This document shows positions 43,643-55,786 of a DNA stretch of 64,000 bases, in pieces (the stretch's first letter is position 1; each line of letters opens with the position of its first letter). The stretch spans positions 62,001 through 126,000 of the forward strand of contig JAUIRK010000196.1 of NCBI GenBank assembly GCA_030549495.1, read 5' to 3'. The translations under genes were made by a program, and so were the position numbers. The stretch is from Nectonema munidae (taxonomy: Eukaryota > Nematomorpha > Nectonematoida > Nectonematidae). The notes beneath the pieces were generated by a model. It saw only the letters and a list, made by a program, of their open reading frames with translations, did no database searches and was not told where the DNA came from.

Positions 43643-43808
43643 TCCAAGTTTTTCCTCATTCTATTCTGATTTTTGTAGATTAATTTCAATGCCATTTTGT
43701 GAATAAAAGTGTATAAATACTAAAACTTCTTTGTTTGTTTCAATAGTCTCTTTTTTCTGAATGATGCCTTGTTAGGTTTTTCCTTTCCTTTTCTGCCAAT
43801 TTTATATC
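43643..43808 (+). repeat. 3' LTR (partial) of the Ty3-like element
   Basis: AAGTTTTTCCTCATTCTATT...CTTTTCTGCCA, pairing with 42059-42216. The divergence between LTRs shows the insertion is not recent. Confidence 0.7.
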
Positions 43809-43809
43809 A

Positions 43810-45929
43810 CTGACTAATCCTAACTAACTTTAGGACAAAAGCCGTATCATAGTTAGAAAGGCTCACACTGAGAAACCTACACAAGTTTTATTAGACATTC
43901 TGATTTCCCAAATTTTTAGAACCGTGGATTATTGGAAACCTAAAATTTTTCGGGGGCGAAGGAAAATTTGTTTGTTTCAAATTTCAATCTCACTTGATGC
44001 TTTAGTAGACCAAATGATATTTTAAGATAATTTTTACTGGACCTTGAAGAACGAAATTTCTTTTGATGATCGGAATGGCCCGTGTTTTTCTTATGATATG
44101 TAAAGGCTATTATTTTGAATATATTTGTGCACTTTAAAAATATTCAATTATGGTAAACAATATTTGGGGCACATCGACTTCCAAAACTTTAAACATTTAC
44201 ATCTTTCTTTATAACGAGCTCTTGTATTTGTACTCTTCAACATTGGGAAAAGTGCTAAACATCTTTTGAAAAAATTAATTTTGATTTTTCATAATCTTAA
44301 TCCAGACATTTTAAATCCAATAGCAGGTGCAGGGTATATTTATACCCGTCTGAGTGAAAATTGAGAATTTTTTTCTAGATCTTCTTTATATATTGAAAAT
44401 TCTTTATGCATTATATAAAAAATGGAAAAGCAAAGTTTTGAATAAAACAAAAAAATTGGTTTATCAGAAATGAGCAAAATTATTTTGAAGTAAAAAAATC
44501 AAATAAATTTTTTTTGCTACCGATTGACTTCAAATTGTTAAAAATTTATCACATTAAAATTTCATCCTGTAACAAACGCTTTACATAAATTATTGCGTCT
44601 TAGGAAAAATTTTAGTATTTTATTATTTTTGTAAATTAATGTTTTAGAAATACTTTGAACAATAATAATAATATATCATTATTAATAAACTTTATTATAC
44701 AAAGGAAGCCTTTGTTCCTACCCATCTCTTTATATCCTCGAAGTGCTTTAAAGTCAAAAATCAAACCAAAATCCCAACTTTAAACAGCCACAAAAAATAA
44801 AAATCATCACTCTAAGAAGTTAAATATTTTCACCCAGCACAGAAATCACCAGTAAAATCCATATTGAAATAATTATTATTTTTCCGAATATAAAATTTTT
44901 GTATCTGACCCATTTTTGTTGGAGGAAACTATAATTTTTTAAGTAGAATGGACAAAATCTTTTTTAAAGATCACAGATAATAAAACTTGCTCTTATTATG
45001 ATCAAGTTAATATATCCATACGATATATCCATCGTAAATTCTGCTTCATGATGAGTTACGTTTCATTTATTGCGATGTCAAGCCGATTTGAATGCTTAAG
45101 AAAAATAAAGGTAAACTCTTGGACAAGTAAAGTTTTTGTTAATTGTATAGAAGAGAACTTTATTAAAACAGTGGTCAATAGCGCAATAACTTATGCTTTA
45201 AAACCAAGTCTACAAAATTTGCAGTGTAGAGATTTGTCCGTTTAAGAATTAATCACCCAACTAACTAACAAACTATTCATCTATTGACTAACTAAGTTAC
45301 TAACTAGCCACAGAATAACTAAGAAAAATGCATTTAAAATTTAGAAAGAAACTTTTATGGAAGGCCAATTTTTTACAAATATTAAGCTGAAGTGTTCACT
45401 CTGGAAACTTTCTTTCGGCAGATGCCTTAGATCCTACAGATCAACTTGCTACTAAAGGAGTAACATCATTTGCTGGTTTATTATTTTAATGGTTTTAACT
45501 TACCACATTTTTTTTAAGAAAAGCATATTTTATGAAAGTAATAATGAACAATTTTCAGATGAAATGTTTGTAGACGAAAATGATGTTTATGTTCAAAGAT
45601 ATTTTTAAAGCTCAAGTTTTTAAAGTAGATAAAAAAATTCGATATATAGCATAAAAATGAGTACAAAAAAGAAAAAAAAACTACAAATTTAATTAAAATT
45701 GTGGCCTTGCTTTTAACTTAAGAGTATATATAAAATATACATTAATATATTAATTTGTTCGTTTCTTCAGTAAAAACAATAAAATATTTTGGCCTGTACT
45801 ATTGAGGAGAAATGATTTAGGATAAATTGTATTGTGAATATAAGCCAAAGAAAAGCCAAAAATTTGATTATGTTCGTAATATTAATTATCGTAGTCGTGG
45901 ATAAAAAAACCAAATTTTATGGCAACAAG
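43810..45929. other. AT-rich non-coding stretch with relics
   Basis: A near-palindrome GGGTATATTTATACCC lies at about 44333. Near 45778-45815 AATAAAATATTTTGGCC repeats the block found at 13690 (piggyBac-like relic). No intact gene; presumably intron of the neuropeptide-like gene. Confidence 0.35.
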
Positions 45930-45938
45930 AAAATTTTG

Positions 45939-46695
45939 GTGACACGACATTTCAACAACGAACATTTCAACGAAGGGTCAAACCAATCAAAGACATTCCA
46001 ACCAATCGACAGTTCAACACTAAGACATTTTTAACCAAAGCATATTTCAGCAATAAAAATTTTAACTTGATAAAGAAAGTAGATTTATTCTTTCATTCAA
46101 AAATATTGCTCGACTTTTTTCGCTAAAATTCTCAAAATTTTAAATTGCTCAATGTATCGCCAAATTTGAACCTTTTTCAATAGATATGAAAGGGTTAGGG
46201 TTAAGGATTAGGGTTGATTTTGTCAATAAAAAAGTTTTCTATAAGCTTGACTCAAAAGATATACTTATAAATTGAAAAAAATTTATTTTTAGTTAAAATT
46301 TAAATATAAATGCTTAAGGTGAAATAACAGTAAATATTTTATTTAAATGGTATATATTAGAAATGCGCTTTTTAGACTTAAAAACAATTTAAAACACTTG
46401 TTATTTAAAATCACATCAGTGTAAAATTATAGAAAATTTTGTAAATTAAATCTATGTAAAAAATTCCAAAAAAGTTTACATAGAGATCAACAAAATCAAA
46501 ATTTAGTCCTGAAAATGTCACCATATGTGTAAATGAACATACAATGAAAATCTAATTGTTCAAAACTGATCATATATGCGTAACTAAGAGATATTTTTTA
46601 TCTAGTTAAAGAAATTTATTGTTGAAATATCCTTTGATTTAAATGTCGCATGGTTGAAATGTGCGTGCTTGAAATATTGGTGGTTGAAAAGAACT
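45939..46695. mobile_element. foldback-type element FB-c
   Basis: The left arm (45939-46065) has CGACATTTCAACAACGAACA, then CATTTCAACGAAGG and related units. The right arm (46617-46695), read in reverse, has AACCACCAATATTTCAAG, ACGCACATTTCAACCATGCG. Units are about 15-18 bp. Candidate flanks AAAATTTTG (45930-45938) and AAAATTTTT (46696-46704) match at 8 of 9 but are A/T-only, so weak. The centre has an AGGGTTAGGGTTAAGG run at about 46191-46217. No coding capacity. Confidence 0.6.
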
Positions 46696-46739
46696 AAAAT
46701 TTTTATTTTTGGTATAAAATAAATAATAAAATTTTTTTT

Positions 46740-46825
46740 AAGGTTTCTCCTTGATTAAATATTTATATTAAGTTAGATCAGTTCGAAAGATACAAATGAT
46801 TTAGTATAAGGCGTTTATATTATAA
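46740..46825 (+). repeat. 86-bp near-identical direct repeat, copy 1
   Basis: AAGGTTTCTCCTTGATTAAA...TATTATAA; two or three differences from 48714-48799. Unknown identity. Confidence 0.85.
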
Positions 46826-47308
46826 TAATATTTTTTTATATTATAATTTTTTTTTGTGTTTAGAATTGCAGAAAGACAATTTATAATTGGAAAGGAAAGA
46901 AATAGAAAATAAAATTAAAGAATAAAAGAAATAAATGTATATGCTCTACTTAAATTTTCGACTTTGCAGAAAGAATAAAAATATTCAAATTTTCAAGTAT
47001 CTCAGCCTTCATCAAGAATGATGTTGATAAGGGGTGATAAAAAGAGTATAAATTGAGTGTAAGGATGTGAGATTACTTAAACGGTGAATGTTTTTTTCTT
47101 GATAATATAAATATAAGATATAGTAATTATTTTTTGGAAACTTGAGATTGTTGAGAAAACACAAAATATATCGTTTTTACGCAAAAATCCGTTAAAATAT
47201 AAATTTTAAATCTATATTTGATACGAGTAAGAGTTATAAGCGAATGAAACACAGCCATGTTCTGCTGAAAGCTTTTTTAACGTCAAATTTTTTGAAAGGT
47301 GAACTTGC

Positions 47309-47445
47309 TTAACGTGTTAACGATCAGAGTCAACTATAGTCGACTATATAAAAATATGATCGTCTGCATTTATAAATTATTTTTAATACAAATCGTCTGC
47401 TTTACATCACATATCGTCTGATTATTCTGGTCGTTAACGGTCAAC
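47309..47445 (-). mobile_element. TTAA-flanked MITE, copy a
   Basis: In reverse orientation to copy b. Shares CGTTAACG ends, ATCGTCTGATTATTCTGGTC, and the TATAGTCGACT palindrome. See copy b. Confidence 0.65.
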
Positions 47446-47584
47446 ATTATTGAATAATGATTTTTCTTTGCTCTCTATTTACCATTATGGTTTCAAACAA
47501 ATATCAAATCAATTTAAAAACAAAGTTAAATATTTAAATGTTAAAGAAAGTGCTATAAATTAAATTTTTGATAAATTTAACCTA

Positions 47585-47720
47585 TTAACCGGATAACGAC
47601 CAGAATAATCAGACGATATCTAATGTAAAGCAGAAGATTTGTATTAAGAGCTTTGATAAACGCAGACGATTTTATTTTTGTAAAGTCGACTATAGTCGAC
47701 TCTAGGCGTTAACGGGTTAA
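47585..47720 (+). mobile_element. TTAA-flanked piggyBac-like MITE, copy b
   Basis: Bounded by TTAA at 47585-47588 and 47717-47720. Ends are CCGGATAACGACC and GGCGTTAACGGG, fitting the CCC...GGG termini and TTAA target of piggyBac elements. The interior has CAGACGATATCTAATGTAAA and an 18-bp perfect palindrome, AGTCGACTATAGTCGACT. About 135 bp, so mobilisation would need a transposase such as the piggyBac family seen three times in this window. Confidence 0.65.
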
Positions 47721-47836
47721 CTCGATAACGACCAGTTAATCACGGGATTTCTAATATAAAGTAGAAGATTTGTATTAAAAAGCATTTATAAAGTTTGTAG
47801 AGTAGACAATTGCCGACTCAGGTCGTTAGCAGGTTA
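47717..47836 (+). mobile_element. TTAA-flanked MITE, copy c (diverged)
   Basis: Abuts copy b: CTCGATAACGACCAGTTAAT, GTAGAAGATTTGTATTAAAA and TCGTTAGCAGG follow in the same order as in b, with losses including the palindrome. Confidence 0.55.
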
Positions 47837-47839
47837 CAC

Positions 47840-48713
47840 AATGGCTTCATTTTAGGGGGACAAGGAGACAAGTCCTATTCCTTCACTCTTTTTTTGTGTA
47901 AAGGAAGATAATACCTTTTGTCGCCTTCACTTTTTTGGGTAAGGGGCACATATTATCTTTCAGAATATAGAAAGAATATTTCGATTTCTTTTAGTTTCTC
48001 GAGCTACTTAGTGTCAATCTGATAGACATTTTAGCGCTCTTAGAAGCCTCAAAACGTAGCCGAGATCTCACATGATTCAACAGAGAGTAAATCATATTTT
48101 AGTATGTTATGTGCACAAAAATCTGTTAAAAACATTTACGAAGCAAAAGCAAAATTGGTCATTCATTGCAATGATTGGTTCAATTTATTTGGGAAGTTGG
48201 AAAACGTAAAATTAAACACTCATTTTCATTTTTATATTTTTTGATATAATCAAACATATAAAGAGAAAGCAGACAACTTTATTGAATTTCTTGTGATTTC
48301 AGCTAAAAACTAGAGACCCTCCAGTGTCCATTTTCGGATCATTGGTTTTATAAAGGGGTATAATCTTGTAATAATAAATTGATATAGGATGATATGCGAT
48401 AACGATGATAGTGATGATGTAACTGAACATAATGACGTTTCAGTTAAATAATGAAATTAAGGATGTTGATGAAATAGATTATGACAATGATATATAATAT
48501 ATATATATATAAGATAGTTTGGCTATGAATATATTATTATATCAAATTTTTTATGTTAGAGAAAATCAATACTTAATTTTAGCGAGATTTTTGTAAATCA
48601 TATTTATGTAGTTAATAAATATATAAATTTAATTAATATTGCTATATTTGTGAAATTAACTTTATTATACAAATATATACATATAATGGGTTGTTGTTTA
48701 ACGAATATTCAAT
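47840..48713. other. AT-rich non-coding stretch
   Basis: No supported feature other than a short (TA)n run near 48496-48510. Confidence 0.35.
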
Positions 48714-48799
48714 AAGGTTTCTCCTTGATTAAACATTTATATTAAGTTAGATCAGTTCGAAAGATACAAATGATTTAGTATAAGGCGTTTTTATTATAA
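48714..48799 (+). repeat. 86-bp near-identical direct repeat, copy 2
   Basis: Pair of 46740-46825, about 1.97 kb apart in the same orientation, enclosing MITE copies a to c. Confidence 0.85.
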
Positions 48800-49439
48800 A
48801 TACAAAGATATAGATGCGATGTCTTATGAACTATACATAATGTAAACACGTAATATTCATATTAAAAATCGTATTCATAAAATGTGTCATTTAACATTTA
48901 GATATCGTTGCTGTGTTAATAGAGTAAAAAGGAGTGATAAAATAAATGATTATTATTATTATATCAAATAAAATTCCATTATAAGAGTTAAAACTTTTAT
49001 ATAAAATTGCAAAATTCATAAGAAACTCATCCCAGACAGAGTGGAATAAGCATTTTTGTTTTAGGAAGGAAAAATTTTGCATTATTAGATTTTTGGTTGT
49101 CAAGTCAATTAAAAATAGGCATTCATTTTTTTAAAATAGGTTATTTTCATTTTTACGCTAAATGAGCAAAAATAAAGTCGTATTGAAAAGATACCACAAA
49201 AAGAGCATCATCATCAAAATGATAAAAAAAGTATATAGCATTATTATTTTTTTAAAGATATAGGAAGGAATAATGAGTATAAACAACAAAACTTAAATAA
49301 AGATTAGAAATGTATCCTAGATTTAACAGGGAAAGAAATAATTTTTCAACGCATGCTAGATTAAATAAGATTATACTCAAGATTACAAGAATATAACATC
49401 GGGTAGTGGCTAAACCAATAATATAAACTTCGTATTTCA

Positions 49440-49520
49440 ACAGATAGCCAAGTGGTAGGAGCGCAGAGTCTCGCGATCCAGTTGGCCTGGGTTCGATTAC
49501 GACCGTGACTCTTCTTACCA
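49440..49520 (+). mobile_element. tRNA-derived SINE-like sequence (S3)
   Basis: TAGCCAAGTGGTAGGAGCGC has the A box, and GGCCTGGGTTCGATTACGAC the B box, spaced as in a Leu/Ser-type tRNA. No good acceptor stem, so a SINE head or tRNA relic. The ORF that crosses it on the minus strand is not a gene. Confidence 0.55.
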
Positions 49521-50189
49521 TCTGTCTAGCTATGGAAGACCTTGCATGTGATAAAAACAATTAAAAAAAATTAAATTTTTTATTTTAAATCATCATATCA
49601 CTTTTTAGACATCTAATGACACAAATTCACTTCATTTATGTTGTATCGAGTATTTGATTGGTAGAAAGTTATCCAATAAATGAAAAGAAGAGCGATACAT
49701 GCATTCTTCAACATTGCCTTTCGATGATATGGGTTTTGTTGATATAACCTTTGTTCATAGTAATTAGATTATTCAAATAATTTTTTAACCAAAAAATTTA
49801 CCCCATAAGCAATAAAATGCACTTGTTAGCTTACATTTTTTGACAAATGTCAATTCGATTGATCTTTTCTGGTTATTACCACGAGTATCGTAAAAATATA
49901 CACGATCATTACAGAAACAGACTTAAGGTTTAAATAATCTAAATAGTTACTAACAGTATTTTATAATGATTAATTAACTATCCAGTTAATTACAAATATT
50001 TTATATAAAGGTCCTTTAATTTGTAAACTTGGAGAATTTTGTTCAAAGGAAAGAAAAAGAATTCAAATTAATTAATAAAATAATCATTATAGACGTTTTA
50101 ATGAGTATATAAATTGAATTTATTTTATTTTCAAAATGTTATGTTCAAGCAAAATAATAATTACAATGTTTCTATTGCATGTTTCTAAT

Positions 50190-50600
50190 ATTAGATCGAA
50201 AATTTTAGTTCTTATTCAATGTTATCTTTATAATTTTTTTTCCATGATGTATAGGTTTAAAGGAAGTGATATGATTACCGTTTACAACATTGCAAATGAA
50301 AAGTTGAAATTGTCTTCACAAATATTACCTGAGTTTTCTGAAAGACTATAAAGATTTCATTCCTTCAAGTTTAAAAAGCAACATTGCAAAAAGTTATATA
50401 TGAAAAGATTTTTTACTCAACGTATGATAAATGACTGGAATGCCTTCCCTGATTTTGTTATTAATGCCCCTTTGTTTTTAAAAACAGACTCGATGAGTTT
50501 TGGAAAGAAAAAATGTTTGAGCATGAATAAAGATCTGGACCTTCATAAATACGATGCGAATATTCTTCATAGGCTTTTTTGCCTCTTTTTTCGGTAATAA
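50190..50600 (+). pseudogene. LINE ORF2 C-terminal fragment (CR1/L2-like)
   Basis: MMYRFKGSDMITVYNI, then RFFTQRMINDWNAFPDFVIN. The string FxxRxxxxWNxxPxxVxxA is the typical last conserved block of CR1/L2-type reverse transcriptase proteins. Truncated at its 5' side as usual for LINE copies; frameshift near 50350-50400. Confidence 0.55.
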
Positions 50601-51546
50601 ATTATGTTATGTTAATTGATTTCAATTATTTAAAATTTTCTTACATTTAGACAAGTGGTTCTTAACTTTTTTTTTACAAATGGGCAAATTATGAACCAAC
50701 ATTGCGCTAGAGGTCCGCTCCAAGCTTAAAATCTGTTTTTATAAAAAGCCTTTTTTGATTAACTCTGAAATATTATTCTAGTTAGTTAAACTGAACACAA
50801 ATTGTTGCATATATATATCATAAAATTATCACATTATTCATAAATAATAAATCAATGAATTTGCGAAATTTTGATTCTTTTAATTTGATATTGTTAGCAT
50901 AATTTTCCTTCAACTTTGCTATGTGGGCCACAAAACAAGAAGTTGAGGGCAGAATGCAGTGAAATAAACGGAAACCTCTTTATATTCAACGCCCTAGAGA
51001 ATGATTTCAAAAAAAAAAAATTTCAGTATGCCACCTATAAAATAAAAAATTTCATGAACCTAAACCAGAAAAACTTAAGATTCAGGTGTTTAATTTGCCA
51101 GTAGAAAACAAGTTCCCAAATTTTTTCTTTTTCCTATAAATTTCAATCGTTTTATGCATAAATACTAACAGTCAAAAAATACTTGGGCTAATCAGTAGAA
51201 GTACAGATAACCGTAACCTTGTTTTTATCAACAAAGAGTGATCTTTGTGATTATGGATGAGTAAAACGTAGCATAATGAAATTAAATTTATTGGTAAAAA
51301 AGAACAAAGTAATAAAATAATTAGAAAGAATTGATTTACAACGATTTTATCTGATGTGCAAATTCAATACCTGGAGGTAGAAAAGAGCGCGAATTTAATT
51401 TAATTAAATTAGCCCATTAATTCTATTTCAAAATGGTGAAATTTTGATCTTAGTTCATCACAGTCACAAAGAAAGTTCCCATCACAAAGAAGCCATTGTT
51501 GATCTAGGAATAACACTACCATGATGTAAAGTAAATTAACAATGAT

Positions 51547-51603
51547 GGGCGCACGTTGCATGGTGAGACCTCTAAGGTCTCGGGTTCGATTCCTGATGTA
51601 CCC
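51547..51603 (+). repeat. D-armless tRNA-like fold, anticodon-position CTA
   Basis: 57 nt. GGGCGCA pairs imperfectly with TGTACCC (acceptor). GAGAC-CTCTAAG-GTCTC is a perfect 5-bp anticodon-type stem with a 7-nt loop, T at position 33 and CTA at 34-36. TCGGG-TTCGATT-CCTGA is a good T arm. Only 11 nt sit where a D arm should be. Downstream sequence to about 51700 (AGCACCACGGTCC) may be the SINE body, so this is probably a SINE head rather than a working tRNA. Confidence 0.5.
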
Positions 51604-51699
51604 AAAATAGAATCTCTTGTTGTAATCTGATGTTATTCGGTTAACGTCAGGAAGGTTTTCCGATCAAGAAAGCACCACGGTCCAATTAAAAAGTCGCAC

Positions 51700-52840
51700 A
51701 AGTTTGTAAGAACTTTTGTGGTTTTTTTTATTTTGGCTACAAATTCGTTGTCGGCTCGTTGTCTCTACGTCATATCTTCTATACTTTACAGTATGTAATC
51801 TTGCTATTCATTCTATGATGATCCTTTCTTGGTAGCCCTTTTTTCATTAGAAGTTTATTTTCTTCAATGTGTGTTTGAAAAAACTTTTTTAAGGCTTTAT
51901 TTTGAACAGATGTTTTCCTCTCTCAAAGCATTCTGATTAAAGAATCTCCTTGATGATCTTAGGATTTTTTTATCAGTATCGGGTATTTTATTATCAGGCC
52001 TGAATATTTGTCAACCAATCTCAGTTCAAAAGTTTTTTTCTGATGAATAATTCGTGATGTTCATTGTTCAATTAAAAAAAGTTGTCCACCTTCTTCATCT
52101 AAAAGATTCTATAAATTCTTTCACGCAAAAGGAAAAAGATGGACAAATTCAATTTAAATATAATATCTTGATAGTGACTAAATCCTCATCTATTGGCATA
52201 TGTGCTATTTTTAATAATTCTGACCTATTCTAAATTTTCAGATTTCCTACCCATCTTAGTTAAATGATAATTGTAATCCTGGATGATAAGCTATATAGAT
52301 TTAAACATTTTTCATTTGTAAAAGAGGAACTTCTTTTTTACAATCAAAATCTTTTTTAAAACATGTGATATTATATAATTAAACCACTTCCTAGTTCATT
52401 AGAACATTGTAGATCTTCCATTTAGTCAAGATACATATTTTTTTCAATAATTTCTTTTGATCACGCGTTCTCTTTTTAATTAGTTTTCAGGTTGCTTCCT
52501 TCTCTCATACAAATCTTCAAAAGATTTTATAATACGTTTTGTTTTTTAAAAATAAATATTTCATACTTAAGATGATTGAAGAAAGTATTATAAGCCAAAA
52601 TATACAACAAAAATATATTTTTACTATATAACTAATATATAACGATTTTTTGAAAAAAAATTTGGAAAACTGATTTTCAGGCATACATCACTAATTCAAT
52701 AGCCTCTTCAAGATATTTTTAACCGTATTAGCCAAAGTGGAGTACAGAAATAAAATAAGCATAGTCGATTTGGAATAAAAACAGATATTTTATTTAAAAG
52801 GCTTACGCCCCCTCCCATAGCACTAATAGGGTTAAGTTGC
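51700..52840. other. AT-rich non-coding stretch
   Basis: Only a relic of the dispersed repeat near 52750-52800 (see 24540-24790). Confidence 0.35.
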
Positions 52841-52844
52841 AATG

Positions 52845-53345
52845 ACACTTATCACAGAAGGAACCCCATCTGTAAACAGAACAGAGAAGGGTCACCAAAC
52901 AAAGGTCATGCTTAAGTAGAAAGGTTTCCAGTATTTTGTAAATATCTCATCGACAAGTTAATTTGATCAGTTCCTCAGAGAATAAGAGAAAAACTTCTTT
53001 GTCAATGTAGCAAACAAAAACATAGTAACTTTTCACGATAGTCGAAATCCCAATTGAAAATACTCACTCATGCCCAAGATCCGATATATGATCATATCAT
53101 TCAATAAGGGAATTGGCATCATTTGGTCTATCGCTGTCTCCAAGAATTATCTTGCTTGCTTCAACATTGCAAAGTTAAATGAGATCTTCACCAATGGTAT
53201 GAGGTTTCTTTGCCTGGCCAATTTTTAGAGCAATTCTATAGGTGGCCTCCATTGCTGTTTTGTTCTTACGAGCAAAAGGACCAGTAGAGACCATAATACT
53301 GATCTTTAGAGAAGCTACTTTTCGATTGAAGAAGCTTAAGCTTTT
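52845..53345 (-). pseudogene. hAT transposase fragment (Charlie/ZBED-like)
   Basis: At 53294-53175 the minus strand gives KTAMEATYRIALKIGQAKKP then HTIGEDLI, closely following the YRIAxxIxxxKKPHTIGExLIxPC block of Charlie/ZBED5-type hAT proteins as I remember it; then VEASKIILGD. Further on, YVFVCYIDKEVFLLFSEELI and DIYKILETFLLKHDLCL resemble the later catalytic-domain segment. In-frame stops and missing parts mark decay. A different hAT lineage from 14202-19611. Confidence 0.6.
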
Positions 53346-55537
53346 AGCCAGCAGTTAGCTGTGAAGATACTCAACATTTTTTCATGACTCCAAACGATAC
53401 AACAAGCGACATATTTCGGCATAATCACAGAGTTCTGAACGATACCCGTGAACCAATCTTGATAAAAGCATCATTGTATGTACGCATCTTGGAAAACATA
53501 TTGCGTACAGAAAACAAGAACATGAGCAAAGCGAATAGAATTTGCTTTCAGAAACTCACAGGAAATAAAGATAAAATACGAATTGATAGTTTATTAATAA
53601 AGGTTATTTAAAATGAATAATTGTGATCAAGGGAAGAAATAGATTTACAGCTTTTCAACAGGGTAGATATGTACCTTGTGTGTATTTTGATCTTAGTGTG
53701 TACATATGCCCCTCTTCCTCACATTTTTCATCCTTTCTTTCAGTGATTCGGATAAAAATCTTCGCTCGGATTTTTTCAGCCACGGCCTGTTTTCGACAGC
53801 AATCGGCATATATGCGGCGTTCTATATCGGTTTTAATTTTTTCACGGGCACATAATTGATATTTCAAAATTTCACTCGTTTATTTAGTGTGAGAGAGAGA
53901 GAGAGAAAATCCTTTATTTGAAGACACTTTACAAGAAAAAGTAAGCATAAAAATATGTATATATGTACCAGTTGGTGTTAACAAAATGATGATAAATTGT
54001 ATCTCAATTTGTAAAGCGTAAATTGCTGTTTGTAATGCCTTCTCTCTAGCTTATTATCCAAAAAGAATATACGATTTCTAAAGTCGCGTTAAATGACCGA
54101 AATCAAAGTATCTTATTTTCTTAAATAAACATGACGAAGAACATCGTATAAGTAAGGTCTTATAAATACTGTGAGATTCCCGTTGGTAAGTGACGGCAAA
54201 ACAGGAATATTCCCAGAAAACCGAGACATCTAACAACCCTATAATAGAATCATTGAAGACTAGAAAAGTTTGTGCGTAATTAAAGAGCACGATTTTATTA
54301 AAAAAAAACTATTTAAAAGAACTTCAAATTATTGACATTCAAACACTAAAAATGTTCAACTGAATTCATTGTTTCAAGCGCTTTAGTCACACTTGTGAAT
54401 GGCGAGTAGAGCATCTTTAACAATGTGATAATTGTATATCTTGATGTATGAACTATGTCTTCATTCTACCTACGAAATAATACTTGATCTTGAGAGAATG
54501 GCCTTTTTAATTACGAATTCAACAAAGTAAAGTTACCACTTGAAGGTCGTAACGTGTATTTTGTTTTAGTGGATGTTTTAGCCCATGCGCCTGAAATATT
54601 GTTTTCACGTTTACTCTAAATTTTAAAGCGATGTTTAAAAAAAGTTGCTAAGAAATATGTCAATTTGTGATTGATGGCAACGAAAGCCTCGTTCTCGAGC
54701 ATTTTTTAAGAAAGAGATCATTTTATCTTAAACCCACTCCCAATCATCCTTCTTATTTGTTTAAAAAGCATCCTTTTTTAATTGAAAAGAAATAAGAAAA
54801 TAGTTTTTTGATGGCAATGGTGTGAGAGAAGAAGTTTATTTGGTGGATATGAATATCATTTTTATGATTATATTATCCTTTGTTAAATAAAAATTTCGAT
54901 TCAAGAAACAATATCATTTTTTATAATAAAAGGCATTTTATGCTAAAAAAAACTTGATAGAAATGTGAAAAAAATGGAAAAGGTTAATTAAAACAAAGCA
55001 TAAAAATTTACTTAAATAAAACAAAAAAGGTATTTGCTGGGAAGGCTGTTTTACTAAAATACAATTTTACTTAAAAGAAAATCTAAGAGTCGTTATCAAA
55101 TGACTTCGTGTGAATCATTGAAAATAAGAAGTGGAAACTTTATAACTATATAGAAGTTAACAAAAAGTGGTAAAAATCAAGTTTTACCATTTTTATAGTA
55201 ATAGTACTTTCAGGATAAGTAAATTGGGAGCTTTTACTCAATTTTTTGAATAAATAAATATTTATAATATTTTTTTGTTATGTTAGCGATACCAATATTT
55301 GGATGATATGTCAATGATATAGAGAAATCTTTCGTTTAATATGATTTTTCAGTCAGATGTTTTAAAGTGAATTTACTACTACAATGGTATTTTAATTACC
55401 AAGAATAATAAAGTTATGCATGGTTACAGTAACCATTTAAAGTAGTTAGTGTAATCACATTTTGTTTTCAGACCAAGTTACTTGAAAGGCGAAAAGTTTT
55501 TTTTTTTAAATAAAATTCTTTGAAAGTTGACTCCTTC
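53345..55537. other. non-coding stretch, (GA)n tract
   Basis: A short (GA)n run at about 53889-53912 next to CCTTTATTTGAAGACAC, which resembles a LINE 3' region. Otherwise short meaningless ORFs; likely intron of the neuropeptide-like gene. Confidence 0.35.
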
Positions 55538-55786
55538 TTTATTTTATATTGAAAGTTTTAAAAGCGCCAAAACTATGCAATCTCATTTTATATTTTAGGA
55601 TATAAGCAAGTGATATGCATATTTTTCTAATCATCAAAATAATATTTTTCGTAAAAACACTCAAAAATAAATCCTGGTTGGATTGGGAATGTTCTTAAAT
55701 CACAAAAATTATTTACGCCTCCAAATTTTCAAACAAACGAAGCAGGCTCTCTGCATATAAGGGATAGGATTCATTTTAAATCTTAC

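Noticed and set aside
46191-46217. GGGTTAGGGTTA run as an interstitial telomere
   Set aside because: Only about two TTAGGG-like units, inside a foldback element with other GTTAG-rich text; too short to call telomeric.
49252-49560. 102-residue minus-strand ORF
   Set aside because: It runs across a tRNA-like repeat and has no recognisable motifs.
55751-55786. 36-nt intron right after the neuropeptide exon, using TATATGCAG as acceptor
   Set aside because: Shorter than the other introns here (about 50 nt) and it adds only a few residues before a stop with no peptide signal; the exon at 40316 fits much better.
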